50,388 nt of DNA from an uncultured Thermoleophilia bacterium. Its GTDB lineage: Bacteria > Actinomycetota > Thermoleophilia > UBA2241. Within the stretch, counting starts at the first letter, position 1. Every line of letters starts with the position of its first letter. The DNA is taken from contig CAIOZS010000238.1 in NCBI GenBank assembly GCA_903862845.1, forward strand, positions 1-50,388. Direction: 5' to 3'. Below are positions 1-7,988 of this stretch, one piece after another. Under the pieces are notes generated by a model that had not been told where the DNA came from, did not search any database, and saw only the letters and a program-made list of their open reading frames with translations. Both the position numbers and the translations under genes were made by a program.

Positions 1-20
1 CGACGAGGCCAGACCGCTCC

Positions 21-49
21 AGTATTCAGCGAATAGTTCACTCAGTCAA
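21..49 (-). promoter_or_regulatory. Leftward promoter at window edge
   Basis: On the minus strand a -35 box TTGACT (49-44) and a -10 box AATACT (26-21) are separated by exactly 17 bases. It would drive a gene lying to the left of the window, divergent from the first mttB-like gene. Seen by eye only. Confidence 0.45.
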
Positions 50-172
50 GACGAATGACGAATAATCTGCCGCAGAATGGCCGTGATGCGCGCCAGAATG
101 TCCAATGTGAGCGCCGCCGCGTCCCCGCGGCGCCGGCGCCCCGGCTGCTTGCCGCGACCGGCGTTGCTCGAG

Positions 173-236
173 TTACTTGCTTTCACTGGTTCAACCTCTT
201 ACTTGCTTGACTGGGTTCGAAGCGACGTCGTAGTGT
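173..236 (+). promoter_or_regulatory. Promoter/operator of first mttB-like gene, with direct repeats
   Basis: A -35 box TTGACT (207-212) and -10-like TAGTGT (231-236) precede the ATG at 274. Two imperfect direct repeats start with TTACTTGCTT at 173 and 199, 26 bp apart, the second overlapping the -35. The element ACTTG (175-179), CACTGG (184-189), TGCTTGAC (204-211) recurs with identical spacing upstream of the second mttB-like gene at 2874-2910. I infer a shared operator, probably for the adjacent zinc-ribbon/TetR regulator. Confidence 0.6.
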
Positions 237-273
237 TCGCTCTCCAGCCCGTCGTCAGCAGAGAGGACGTGAG

Positions 274-1677
274 ATGTCGCGAGTGACCACCGTGGTCTGG
301 GGCGAGGCCGACTGCGCGAGAGCGCGTGCGGCGAGTGACCGGATCCTCGAAGAGGCCGGCGTTGAGGTGCCGCACGCCGAGGCCCGGGACCTGCTGGCCG
401 CCGGCGGAGCACGCGTGGAGGGCTCCCGCGTGCACATCCCCGCGGCCGTGGTGAACCGGGCGCTGGCCACGGCTCCTGCAAGCTTCGAGGTGCCGGGCAG
501 AGGCAAAGGCGGCATGGTCCTCGAGGAGGGCCGCACCTACTTCGGCACCGGCCCCGACTGCCTCTACCTGCACGATCCCCTGAGCGGCGAGCGGCGGCGC
601 GCGGTGCTCGACGACGTGAGGGTGAGCGCGGCCCTGTGCGACCAGCTCGACGAGGTCGATTTCATCATGTCCATGGCTCTTCCGGAGGACGCGCCCATTA
701 CGGCGGACGACCTTCTGCAGTTCGCGGCGATGCTCGAGGGCACGACGAAGCCTCTCGTCATGTCGACGAGCCACGGCGGCGACGGTCTCGAGGCCATGTG
801 CGAGATGGCCGGCCTCTGCGGCGAGCGCGGCAGCTTCGCCTGCCTCATCATGTCGTCGCCGCCGCTGCGTTTCGACCCCGCCGCTGCCGACAAGCTCGTC
901 GCGTGCGCTCGCCTCGGCGTGCCCGCGGTGCTCGCGCCGGCGCCGTCGGCCGGGGCGACCGCCCCGGCGTCCACGAGCGCCGCGGTCGTCGTCGGCGACG
1001 CGGAGGTGCTGGCGGGCCTCTGCATCCACCAACTGGCCTGCCCCGGCGCCCCGTTCGTGTACGGCGTGGGCGCCTCGGCCCTCGACATGCGCACGGCTCT
1101 GGACCCGTACGTCGGCCCCGACCACTTTCTCGGCAACCAGGCGGGCTGCGACCTCGCCCGGCATTATGGTCTGCCCAGCTGGTCCTACGCCGGCCCCTCC
1201 GACGCCAAGTCTCTCGACGAGCAGTGGTCGGCCGACGTGGCGATCACGACCGTGCTCGGCGCCGTGTCCCGGGCCACGCTGCTCCACGACCTCGGCTACA
1301 TGGAGTCGGGGATGGCCGGGGCGCCGGAGTCCATCGTCCTCGGCGCCGAGCTGGCGAGCTTCGCGCGCCGGTTCATGAGGGAGCTGCCCCTCGATGAAGA
1401 GGCTCTGCAGCTGGACGAGATCATCGCCGTCGGGCCCGGGGGCAACCACCTGGGCCGGCCCTACACGCGCAGACACCACCGCGACTTCTGGCAGACCGGG
1501 CTCTTCGACCACACCGTCTTCGAGCGCTGGCACGCGGACGGTGCCTCGACGCTGCGAGAGCGCGTGGCACGCAAGACCGCGGAGCTCCTGGCAAGAACGC
1601 CGGATCACGAGATCCCGGCGGCCACGCGCGCCGAGTTCGAGCGGATCATCGACGAGGTGGCAAGGCGTCGGGAGTGA
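274..1677 (+). CDS. MttB-family (trimethylamine methyltransferase-like) corrinoid methyltransferase 1
   Basis: 467-aa member of the MttB superfamily (COG5598). Family members move a methyl group from a quaternary or tertiary amine to the Co(I) of a corrinoid protein. The reading frame is uninterrupted, so it is the non-pyrrolysine branch, whose known members act on betaines (glycine betaine MtgB, proline betaine MtpB, carnitine MtcB). It aligns along its whole length with the gene at 2991 (shared WGEADC start, YFGTG/YYGTG, ATLLHD, AGPGGNHL-like motifs). The ATG at 274 is preceded by GAGAGG at 261-266. No corrinoid protein gene is adjacent. The family is clear; the substrate is unknown. Confidence 0.88.
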   Translation: MSRVTTVVWGEADCARARAASDRILEEAGVEVPHAEARDLLAAGGARVEGSRVHIPAAVVNRALATAPASFEVPGRGKGGMVLEEGRTYFGTGPDCLYLHDPLSGERRRAVLDDVRVSAALCDQLDEVDFIMSMALPEDAPITADDLLQFAAMLEGTTKPLVMSTSHGGDGLEAMCEMAGLCGERGSFACLIMSSPPLRFDPAAADKLVACARLGVPAVLAPAPSAGATAPASTSAAVVVGDAEVLAGLCIHQLACPGAPFVYGVGASALDMRTALDPYVGPDHFLGNQAGCDLARHYGLPSWSYAGPSDAKSLDEQWSADVAITTVLGAVSRATLLHDLGYMESGMAGAPESIVLGAELASFARRFMRELPLDEEALQLDEIIAVGPGGNHLGRPYTRRHHRDFWQTGLFDHTVFERWHADGASTLRERVARKTAELLARTPDHEIPAATRAEFERIIDEVARRRE

Positions 1678-1685
1678 CGGGGCCG

Positions 1686-1712
1686 GTCGGCGCGTGACGG
1701 AAGCGCGCCGGC
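1686..1712. terminator. Hairpin between convergent genes
   Basis: CGGCGCG (1688-1694) pairs with CGCGCCG (1704-1710), extended by a G-U and a G-C pair, with a 9-nt loop. It lies between the end of mttB-like 1 and the end of the leftward regulator gene. There is no U-tract, so the terminator role is inferred. Confidence 0.3.
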
Positions 1713-1733
1713 GGATACCGCACGCGACGCGCG

Positions 1734-2819
1734 TCAGCCCGCGAGCTCCTCCACAGGCACGCCGAGCTGGCGGGCGGCGAAGCCGAGCAGGAGCTCGCCG
1801 GCCCGCCCCACGTGCATGTCGGTGTAGCCGACGGCGGAGCGGAAGCTCAGTCCGTCGGCGACCGCGACGAACCAGTGCGCGAGCTCGTCGGGCGGCGCCA
1901 CAGGATGGAACACGCCCGCTCGCTCGCCGTCCTCGATCGCCTCGCGGATGAACGAGAGCCAGTAGTCGGACATGGTGACGCAGGCCGTGAGCAGCTCCGG
2001 GTGGAAGCGGATGCGCACCCAGATCTCGAGCCACAGCAACACCTCGTCGTGCAGGCGCCCCTCGGCCGGCAGGGCCAGCTCGAGGATCCCCCTGAGGCGC
2101 TGCGCGCAGTCCGTCGTCTCCTCACGCAGCTCCTCGATGCGCGCATACGTCTGTTCCATGGCCCACTGCAGGGCCGCGAGCAGGATGTCGTCTTTGGAGC
2201 GATAGTAGTAGCGCACCATCGTGCTGGAGACGCCGGCCTCGCGGGCGACGTCCGAGACACGCGTCGCGGGGAGGCCGTGAGCTGCGAACGCGCGACACGC
2301 GGCCGCCCTGATGGTGTCGCGCGCTCTGGACGAGCGCGTGACCGCCCGCTCCTCGTCGCTGCGTTCGCCGGCGCCGCGCGCCGCGCCCGCGTCCTTCCAC
2401 AGCCGCTCGAGCAGAGCTGCGTCGGGCCCGCCGCCGCTCGTCGCTGCCAGGATGGTGTTCTTGATGCGCAGGGCGGACTTGTAGTTCACTCCCAGCCGGC
2501 GGGCCAGCGCCTCCGCCGTCGGCGGCGCGTCCCCCTCACGGACGAGCAGCGCTCCTGTGAACCAGGTGGCGATGCTCAGGCGCGAGTGCTCCATGAACGT
2601 GCCGGCACAGGGGTAAACGTGGCGGCCGCATGAGTCGCACGCGTAGGCGCGCCGCCCAGTGACGCGGTGGAACCGCCGCACCGTGCGGCACTGCCTGCAG
2701 ACGGCGCTCACGCCGTCCGGCGCGTACAGGTTCGTCCACAGCCACTCCAGGCAGTTCGCCTCGTCGCCGAACGGCTCGAACGCAGCGGCGCCCGCGCGCG
2801 CATCGTCGGTCCTTGGCAT
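1734..2819 (-). CDS. TetR regulator with N-terminal transposase-type zinc ribbon and HTH
   Basis: 361-aa predicted DNA-binding regulator. Residues about 20-70 carry a zinc ribbon (CRQC...CDSC, C41/C44/C61/C64). Residues about 70-125 (MEHSRLSIATWF...LGVNYKSALRIKNTI) resemble the N-terminal HTH region of IS1595/ISXO2-type transposases. No DDE domain follows. From about residue 165 there is a standard TetR HTH (VSDVAREAGVSSTMVRYYY) and a TetR-like ligand domain. The ORF track starts 22 codons earlier, but GGAGGA about 8 nt before the ATG at 2819 decides the start. It is divergent from the second mttB-like gene and probably regulates both mttB-like genes and itself. Its ligand may be the methylated amine or a breakdown product. 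Confidence 0.82.
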   Translation of the reverse strand: MPRTDDARAGAAAFEPFGDEANCLEWLWTNLYAPDGVSAVCRQCRTVRRFHRVTGRRAYACDSCGRHVYPCAGTFMEHSRLSIATWFTGALLVREGDAPPTAEALARRLGVNYKSALRIKNTILAATSGGGPDAALLERLWKDAGAARGAGERSDEERAVTRSSRARDTIRAAACRAFAAHGLPATRVSDVAREAGVSSTMVRYYYRSKDDILLAALQWAMEQTYARIEELREETTDCAQRLRGILELALPAEGRLHDEVLLWLEIWVRIRFHPELLTACVTMSDYWLSFIREAIEDGERAGVFHPVAPPDELAHWFVAVADGLSFRSAVGYTDMHVGRAGELLLGFAARQLGVPVEELAG

Positions 2820-2852
2820 CTCGGTCGTCCTCCGCGATCGGCTACTTGGCTC

Positions 2853-2936
2853 ATTGTACGCAGGCGCGCGTTCACTTGTCGACACTGGATATCATCGATA
2901 CGTGCTTGACATGGATATCCGAACGTAGACTAGACT
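2853..2936. promoter_or_regulatory. Divergent promoter/operator region, regulator and second mttB-like gene
   Basis: Rightward: consensus -35 TTGACA (2906-2911) with -10 TAGACT (2931-2936, spacer 19). Leftward: -35 TCGACA (2882-2877) with -10 TACAAT (2858-2853, spacer 18). The region holds ACTTG (2874), CACTGG (2883) and TGCTTGAC (2903), spaced exactly as before the first mttB-like gene. It also has the palindromes TGTCGACA (2877-2884) and GGATATCC (2913-2920), and TGGATATC repeated 26 bp apart. The shared element overlaps the regulator's own -35, which suggests autoregulation. Confidence 0.62.
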
Positions 2937-2990
2937 CACTTGATCGTTTCCTTGCCGCGTTCTCGCGGCGACGCGGAGAGGAGCCCGCAC

Positions 2991-4406
2991 ATGCCCACGG
3001 CACGACTGACACTCTGGGGCGAGGCCGACTGCCGGCGTCTGCACGAAGCCACACTCGACCTGCTCGCCGACGTCGGGGTCGAGGTCAGGTACGAGCCGGC
3101 GCTGGCGCTGTTCCAGGCCGCCGGGTGCGCGGTGGACGGGCGCCGGGTGCGCGTTCCGGCGCGCGCGGTCGAGAAGGCGCTGGCGAGCGCCCCGCGCGAG
3201 TGGCTGCTCAAGCCGCGCGGCGGCGACACCGCGCCGCTCGCGCTGCGCGACGGCGACGTGTACTACGGCACCGGGTCGGACGTGCTGTACATCATCGATC
3301 CGGACTCCGGAGAACGTCGCCGCGTACGTCAGGCCGACATCGAGGGGCAGGCCGCACTTTGCGAGAAGCTGCCCCACATCGACTTCGTCATGAGCATGGG
3401 CCTGCCGGAAGACGCGCCGCGCGAGGTCGACGACCTCGTCCAGGTCGTCGCCATGCTGCGCGGCACGCGCAAGCCGCTGATGATCGCGCCGCGCGACGGC
3501 AGCGTGCTGCGTCGCATCCAGGAGATGGCCGAGCTGTGCGGTGAGAAGGAGAGCGTCTCCATCTACGCCATGCCGTCACCGCCGCTGATGCACGACCCCG
3601 ACGCGCTGACCAAGGTCATCGGCTGCGCCGAGCTGCAGATCCCGCTCATCTACGCGCCGGCGCCCAACATGGGCGCGAGCGCGCCGCGCAGCATCGCCGC
3701 CGTGGTGCTCGTCGGCAACGCCGAAACGCTCAGCGGGCTCGTGTTGCACCAGCACGTGCACGCCGGCGCGCCGTTCGTCTACGGCGCCGGCGGCGACGTG
3801 ATGGACATGCGTTCCATGACCGCCCCCTACACGCCCCCGGACAGCCGGCTCGCCCTCCACGGCTGCTGCGAGATGGCGCGCTTCTACGGCCTGCCGAGCT
3901 TCTCCTACGCGGGCGACGCGGACGCCAAGACGCTCGACCAGCAATGGGGCGCCGAGGCGGCCTTCACCACCGCCTACGGCTCGCTGTCCCGCGCCACGCT
4001 GCTGCACGATGTGGGCTACCTGGAGACCGGCCTGCTGACCTCCTACGAGTCCATCGTGCTCGGCAACGAGCTCGTGGGCTACGCCCGCCAGTTCATGCGC
4101 GACGTCCCCGTGGACGACTACTCCCTGGCACTCGACGAGATCAAAGCCGCGGGGCCGGGCGGCAACCACCTGTCTTCCCGGTACACGCGCAGGCACCACC
4201 GCGAGTTCTGGTCGGCCGACCTCTTCGATCACGGCATGCACGACCGCTGGGCGGCCGAGGGCGGCTTGACGCTGCTCGACCGCGTGCGTCAGCGTGTGGC
4301 GGAGCTGCGCGGCTCGCCGCGCCTCTTCGCGCTCACGCCGGAGCAGGACGCGGCGCTCGAGGGTCTCGTGCGCGAGGCCCTCGACGACCACGCGGCACGC
4401 ATCTAG
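2991..4406 (+). CDS. MttB-family corrinoid methyltransferase 2
   Basis: 471-aa paralogue of the 274-1677 product, collinear over the full length, so the pair looks like a local duplication now separated by the regulator gene. It shares LWGEADC, YYGTGSD, SRATLLHD, GPGGNHL and the Y-T-R-R-H-H-R-(E/D)-F-W block. No in-frame amber codon is present; the TAG at 4404 is the normal end. The ATG at 2991 follows GAGAGGAG at 2976-2983 and is preferred over the upstream TTG at 2940 in the ORF track. It is followed closely by an alcohol dehydrogenase and an aminotransferase, suggesting one catabolic operon. The substrate is not known. Confidence 0.87.
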   Translation: MPTARLTLWGEADCRRLHEATLDLLADVGVEVRYEPALALFQAAGCAVDGRRVRVPARAVEKALASAPREWLLKPRGGDTAPLALRDGDVYYGTGSDVLYIIDPDSGERRRVRQADIEGQAALCEKLPHIDFVMSMGLPEDAPREVDDLVQVVAMLRGTRKPLMIAPRDGSVLRRIQEMAELCGEKESVSIYAMPSPPLMHDPDALTKVIGCAELQIPLIYAPAPNMGASAPRSIAAVVLVGNAETLSGLVLHQHVHAGAPFVYGAGGDVMDMRSMTAPYTPPDSRLALHGCCEMARFYGLPSFSYAGDADAKTLDQQWGAEAAFTTAYGSLSRATLLHDVGYLETGLLTSYESIVLGNELVGYARQFMRDVPVDDYSLALDEIKAAGPGGNHLSSRYTRRHHREFWSADLFDHGMHDRWAAEGGLTLLDRVRQRVAELRGSPRLFALTPEQDAALEGLVREALDDHAARI

Positions 4407-4434
4407 AGAAACGTCTCCTTCGGAGGTATTGCGC

Positions 4435-5607
4435 ATGGACGGCATTGGCGACCTGCTGTTCCGACACCACACCCGCATCGTGTTCGGGCCCGGAGCGCTC
4501 GCCTCGTTGCCGGACGAAGTACGGGCGCTGGGTGCGAGCCGGGCGCTGGTGGTGTGCGATCCCGGCATCACCCGCCTCGGGCTGGCGGACCGCGTCGCCG
4601 AGGCGCTCGCCACCGGCGGCGTGGAGTCGTGGCGCTTCGACGCGCTCTCCGAGAACCCGCGCGACGCCGAGTGCTGCGCCGCGGCCTCGGCGGCATCGCA
4701 CGGTCTCGGCGCCGACGTCATTATCGGGCTCGGCGGCGGCAGCGCCATGGACGCCGCCAAGGCCGCCGCCGCTCTGGTGACAAACGGCGGCACCGTCAAG
4801 GACTGGGAGGACCCGCGGCAGCTCGAGCGGGAGCCGCTGCCTCTGGTCTGCATCCCCACCACAGCCGGCACCGGCAGCGAGGTGACCTTCGTCGCCGTGA
4901 TCACCGACGAGGTCGGCCACTACAAGATGGCGCTGCGGGGCACAGGCCTCGCTCCTCGGGTGGCCATCGTCGACCCGGAGCTCACGCTGAGCCTGCCGCC
5001 GGCGCTCACGGCGGCGACCGGCATGGACGCGCTCGCGCACGCGATCGAGGCGTACACCTGCAAGAAGGCCAACCCGATCACCGACGCGCTGGCCCTGAAG
5101 GCCGTGGCACTGATCGCCGCGAACCTCAGCACGGCCGTGCACCACGGCGCCGACCTCGAGGCCCGCTCGGCCACGCTGCTCGGTTCCACCATGGCCGGCA
5201 TGGCGTTCGGCAACAGTACCGTCGGCGCCGTCCACTGCGTCGGGGAAGCCCTCGGCGGCCTCTACGACACGCCGCACGGCGTCGCCATCGCCGTATTCCT
5301 GCCGGCGGTCTTCCGCTTCAACAGCGCAGCCGACTTGGCCAGGCACGCCGACGTAGCAAAGGCCATGGGCGTGGACGCGGCGGCCGGCGACCCGGCCGCG
5401 CTCGCCGAGCTCGGCGCCGCCGCCATCGAGCGGCTCATGGCCGACGTGGACATCCCGCGCCTCGCGGACCTGCCGGGCGTCGACCCCGCCGACTTCGACG
5501 AGCTGGCCCGCGTGTCCGCGGGCTTCTCCGTCTCGCAGATGAACCCTCGCGAGATCGCCGCAGCCGACTACCTGGCGATCCTTCACGAGACCTACCGAAC
5601 CGACTGA
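4435..5607 (+). CDS. Iron-containing (group III) alcohol dehydrogenase
   Basis: 390-aa NAD(P)-dependent dehydrogenase of the Fe-ADH family. The nucleotide-binding motif GLGGGSAMDAAK and the metal-ligand segments GMDALAHAIEAY, AVHCVGEALGG and DTPHGVAIA are all visible, giving the usual Asp and three His metal ligands. The strong site CGGAGGT at 4421-4427 fixes the ATG at 4435 rather than the longer ORF-track start inside mttB-like 2. It lies 28 bp after that gene and before an aminotransferase. It may oxidise an alcohol group left after demethylation of an amino-alcohol, or a methanol-level product. The substrate is inferred only from context. Confidence 0.87.
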   Translation: MDGIGDLLFRHHTRIVFGPGALASLPDEVRALGASRALVVCDPGITRLGLADRVAEALATGGVESWRFDALSENPRDAECCAAASAASHGLGADVIIGLGGGSAMDAAKAAAALVTNGGTVKDWEDPRQLEREPLPLVCIPTTAGTGSEVTFVAVITDEVGHYKMALRGTGLAPRVAIVDPELTLSLPPALTAATGMDALAHAIEAYTCKKANPITDALALKAVALIAANLSTAVHHGADLEARSATLLGSTMAGMAFGNSTVGAVHCVGEALGGLYDTPHGVAIAVFLPAVFRFNSAADLARHADVAKAMGVDAAAGDPAALAELGAAAIERLMADVDIPRLADLPGVDPADFDELARVSAGFSVSQMNPREIAAADYLAILHETYRTD

Positions 5608-5658
5608 GGCCGACAGCGGTCTCGCGCCCGATGAGCCCAGCGACCCGATGGGAGTGAC

Positions 5659-7044
5659 GTGACGACGAAGGAACGCAGACCGGACCGCAGGCGCATCGCC
5701 GAGCTCCTGGAGAGAGAGCTGAAGATCGTCGCAGACAACACGCCCGCGTGCCGTGAGCTCTACCGGCGGGGCCTCGAGTCGCTGCCGATGGGCGTCGCCT
5801 CCAGCTATCAGGCGCGCGACCCGTACCCCATCTACGCGCGCGAAGGCGCCGGCTCGAAGATCGTCACCGTGGACGGCAAGGAGATGGTCGACTTCCACAA
5901 CGCCTTCGGCTGCATGGTCCAGGGTCACGCCCACCCGGTGATCGTCGAGGCGGTGCACGAGCGCATGAAGCTGGGCTCCCAGTTCGCGCTGCCGTGCGAG
6001 GATTCCATCATCGTCGCCGAACACCTGGCGCGGGACTTCAAGCTCCCGAAGTGGCGCTTCGTGAACTCCGGCTCCGAGGCTACGATGGACGCCATCCGCA
6101 TCGCCCGCGGCTTTACCGGCCGCGACACGGTGCTCAAGATCATGGGCTCCTACCACGGGCACCACGACTATGTGATGGTCTCGGTGATGATGTACGACGA
6201 GGACCTCGGCCCACGCGACGGCTACGTCTCGCTGCCGTACGGCACCGGCCTGCCGGCGTGCGCCGTCGCGATGACCGTCCCCGTGCCGTACAACGACATC
6301 GCCATGATGGAGGCGCGCATCGAGCGCCTCATCGATGAGGGCCGCACGCCGGCCTGCCTCATCATGGAACCGGTCATGATGAACCTCGGCGTCGTGCTGC
6401 CCGAGCCCGGCTTCCTGGAGGCCGTGCGCACGCTGACGAAAAAGCACGGCATCGTGCTGATCTTCGACGAGGTCAAGAGCGGCATCACCACGGCCGCCGG
6501 CGGCGCCGTGGAGCGGTTCGGCGTGGTGCCCGACATGGTCACGCTGGCCAAGGCGATCTCCGGCGGCCTGCCAGCGGGCGCCGTGGGCGGCACCGACGAG
6601 ATCATGTCGGTGATCGCCCCCGGCAAGGTCTACCAGGTCGGCACCTACAACGGGAACCCGCTGTGCATGGCGGCCGCCCGGGCCAGCCTCGAGAAGGTCA
6701 TGACTCCCGAGGCGTACGCGTGGCTCGACCACCTCAACGGTCGCCTCATGTCCGGCATCGACGCCGTCAACGCCGCGCACGGGCTGCCGTACTACACCGT
6801 CGGCATCCGCTCCAAGGGTTGCGTGACATTCTCGAGAACGAAGATCACGGACTACGAGTCGTACATCGAGCACCAGGACCACGAGCTTTGCAGGCTCGCC
6901 TGGGCCTACGCGTTCAACCGCGGCGTGCTCATCGCCGGCAACCGTGAGGCCGAGTGGACGCTCTCCATCCAGCACGCTGACGACGACATCGACCGGTATC
7001 TGGCGTTTTACGAGGAGCTCATCCGGGACGTGACCGCGGCCTGA
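5659..7044 (+). CDS. Class III PLP aminotransferase, glutamate-1-semialdehyde aminomutase-like
   Basis: 461-aa fold-type I PLP enzyme. Typical class III features are visible: NSGSEATMDAIRIAR, GSYHGHHDY, IFDEVKSG (the Asp that holds the pyridine nitrogen) and the PLP lysine in TLAKAISGG. The long N-terminal part and GSEAT pattern resemble HemL-type aminomutases, but the catabolic context and absence of haem genes argue for a transaminase of an amine or omega-amino acid. The GTG start at 5659 follows GGGAG with short spacing. It is the last gene of the rightward mttB-2 / alcohol dehydrogenase group. Confidence 0.85.
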   Translation: MTTKERRPDRRRIAELLERELKIVADNTPACRELYRRGLESLPMGVASSYQARDPYPIYAREGAGSKIVTVDGKEMVDFHNAFGCMVQGHAHPVIVEAVHERMKLGSQFALPCEDSIIVAEHLARDFKLPKWRFVNSGSEATMDAIRIARGFTGRDTVLKIMGSYHGHHDYVMVSVMMYDEDLGPRDGYVSLPYGTGLPACAVAMTVPVPYNDIAMMEARIERLIDEGRTPACLIMEPVMMNLGVVLPEPGFLEAVRTLTKKHGIVLIFDEVKSGITTAAGGAVERFGVVPDMVTLAKAISGGLPAGAVGGTDEIMSVIAPGKVYQVGTYNGNPLCMAAARASLEKVMTPEAYAWLDHLNGRLMSGIDAVNAAHGLPYYTVGIRSKGCVTFSRTKITDYESYIEHQDHELCRLAWAYAFNRGVLIAGNREAEWTLSIQHADDDIDRYLAFYEELIRDVTAA

Positions 7045-7060
7045 CAGGAGGGCTCAGCCC

Positions 7061-7090
7061 TGCACGCTCTGGAGGCCGCCGGAGCGTGCA
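7061..7090. terminator. Bidirectional terminator hairpin
   Basis: TGCACGCTC (7061-7069) pairs perfectly with GAGCGTGCA (7082-7090), extended inward by a U-G and two G-C pairs. It lies between the convergent aminotransferase gene and the end of the long leftward operon. There is no U-run on either side, so it may act as a bidirectional block; the role is inferred. Confidence 0.5.
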
Positions 7091-7100
7091 CCCGGAGCCG

Positions 7101-7988
7101 TCAGCCCCAGGCTGGCTGGCAGCGGTCGCAGAGCCCGAGCGCGTTCCAGGCGTCGTAGGCGAGCCCAACCGCGGCGCGCTGCTTGTAGGGCAGCGAGGAG
7201 CGGCCGGGGATCGCGCGCCGCACCGCGTCCGTGCAACCGTCGGCGAACAGGTGAGCCGACTCCTCATGTGCCGCTCGGCCCTCCAGGAGCTCTTCAAGGC
7301 GAGCATCGCGAAAGGCGGTCTCGCCGACCGCCCCCAGCGCGACTCTGACCTCCGACACCGTGCCGGAAACGCCGTCGTACTTGACGATGAGCGCCATGCT
7401 CAGCCTCGCGACAGTGACGGTCGCGCGCGAGCCGATCTTGACGAACGTCGTTCGGCGGTCGGAGCCGAGCGCCGCGAAGCTGACCTCGGTGATGGCTTCG
7501 TCAGGGGCGAGGCTCGTGCGGCCCGAGCCTACGAGAACTTGCTCGAGCGGCCGCACCGTGCTCCGGCCGCCCCCGTCGATCGTCCGCACATCGGCGCCGA
7601 GGGCGACAAGAGCCGTGACGCCGTCGGCGCAAGGCGAAGCGTTGGCGATGTTGCCGCCCACCGTGGCGACGTTGCGGATCTGGGCCGAGCCCACGCGCGC
7701 GGCGGCCTCCGCCAGACAGCGCGCGTGACGACGAACAAGCGGGTCGGTCTGCAGCTCGGCGAACGTCGTCAGCGCGCCGACGCGCAGCCTGTCGCCTTCG
7801 AGGCGCACGTAGACCAGCTCCCGCAAGCCCGAGAGGTCGATGAGCAGGTCCGGCTCCCAGTGGTCGTGACGCATGCTCCGCACGAGGTCGGTGCCGCCGG
7901 CCAGCAGCCGGCTGCTCGAGGTCGTACGCTGCAGAGCGGCCGTCAGTTCTCCGAGGCCGCTCGGCGTCAGAAGTTCCGCCCTCGGCAT
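7101..7988 (-). CDS. Molybdenum hydroxylase FAD-binding (medium) subunit
   Basis: 295-aa CoxM/XdhB-type FAD subunit that passes electrons from the [2Fe-2S] subunit to an acceptor. Typical motifs are AGGTDL near the N-terminus and TVGGNIANASPCAD (FAD pyrophosphate binding), followed by the CO-dehydrogenase flavoprotein C-terminal region. The ATG at 7988 overlaps the TGA of the small-subunit gene (ATGA), so the two are translationally coupled. It is the last gene of the leftward operon. Substrate specificity lies in the large subunit. Confidence 0.9.
   Translation of the reverse strand: MPRAELLTPSGLGELTAALQRTTSSSRLLAGGTDLVRSMRHDHWEPDLLIDLSGLRELVYVRLEGDRLRVGALTTFAELQTDPLVRRHARCLAEAAARVGSAQIRNVATVGGNIANASPCADGVTALVALGADVRTIDGGGRSTVRPLEQVLVGSGRTSLAPDEAITEVSFAALGSDRRTTFVKIGSRATVTVARLSMALIVKYDGVSGTVSEVRVALGAVGETAFRDARLEELLEGRAAHEESAHLFADGCTDAVRRAIPGRSSLPYKQRAAVGLAYDAWNALGLCDRCQPAWG

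Noticed and set aside
77-286. 69-aa ORF before the first mttB-like gene
   Set aside because: It overlaps the promoter/operator region and the start of the real gene, has no ribosome site and no recognisable domain.
1734-2819. Insertion sequence of the IS1595 type
   Set aside because: Only the zinc ribbon and HTH part is present, fused in frame to TetR; no DDE catalytic domain, terminal inverted repeats or target duplication were seen.
274-4406. Pyrrolysine-type MttB with in-frame amber codon
   Set aside because: All three mttB-like frames are uninterrupted; the TAG at 4404 of the second gene is the normal C-terminus and no downstream homologous part follows it.
4333-6975. 880-aa minus-strand ORF
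   Set aside because: It is antisense to the alcohol dehydrogenase and aminotransferase genes, has low-complexity His/Arg/Ala composition and no recognisable domain; an artefact of high GC content.
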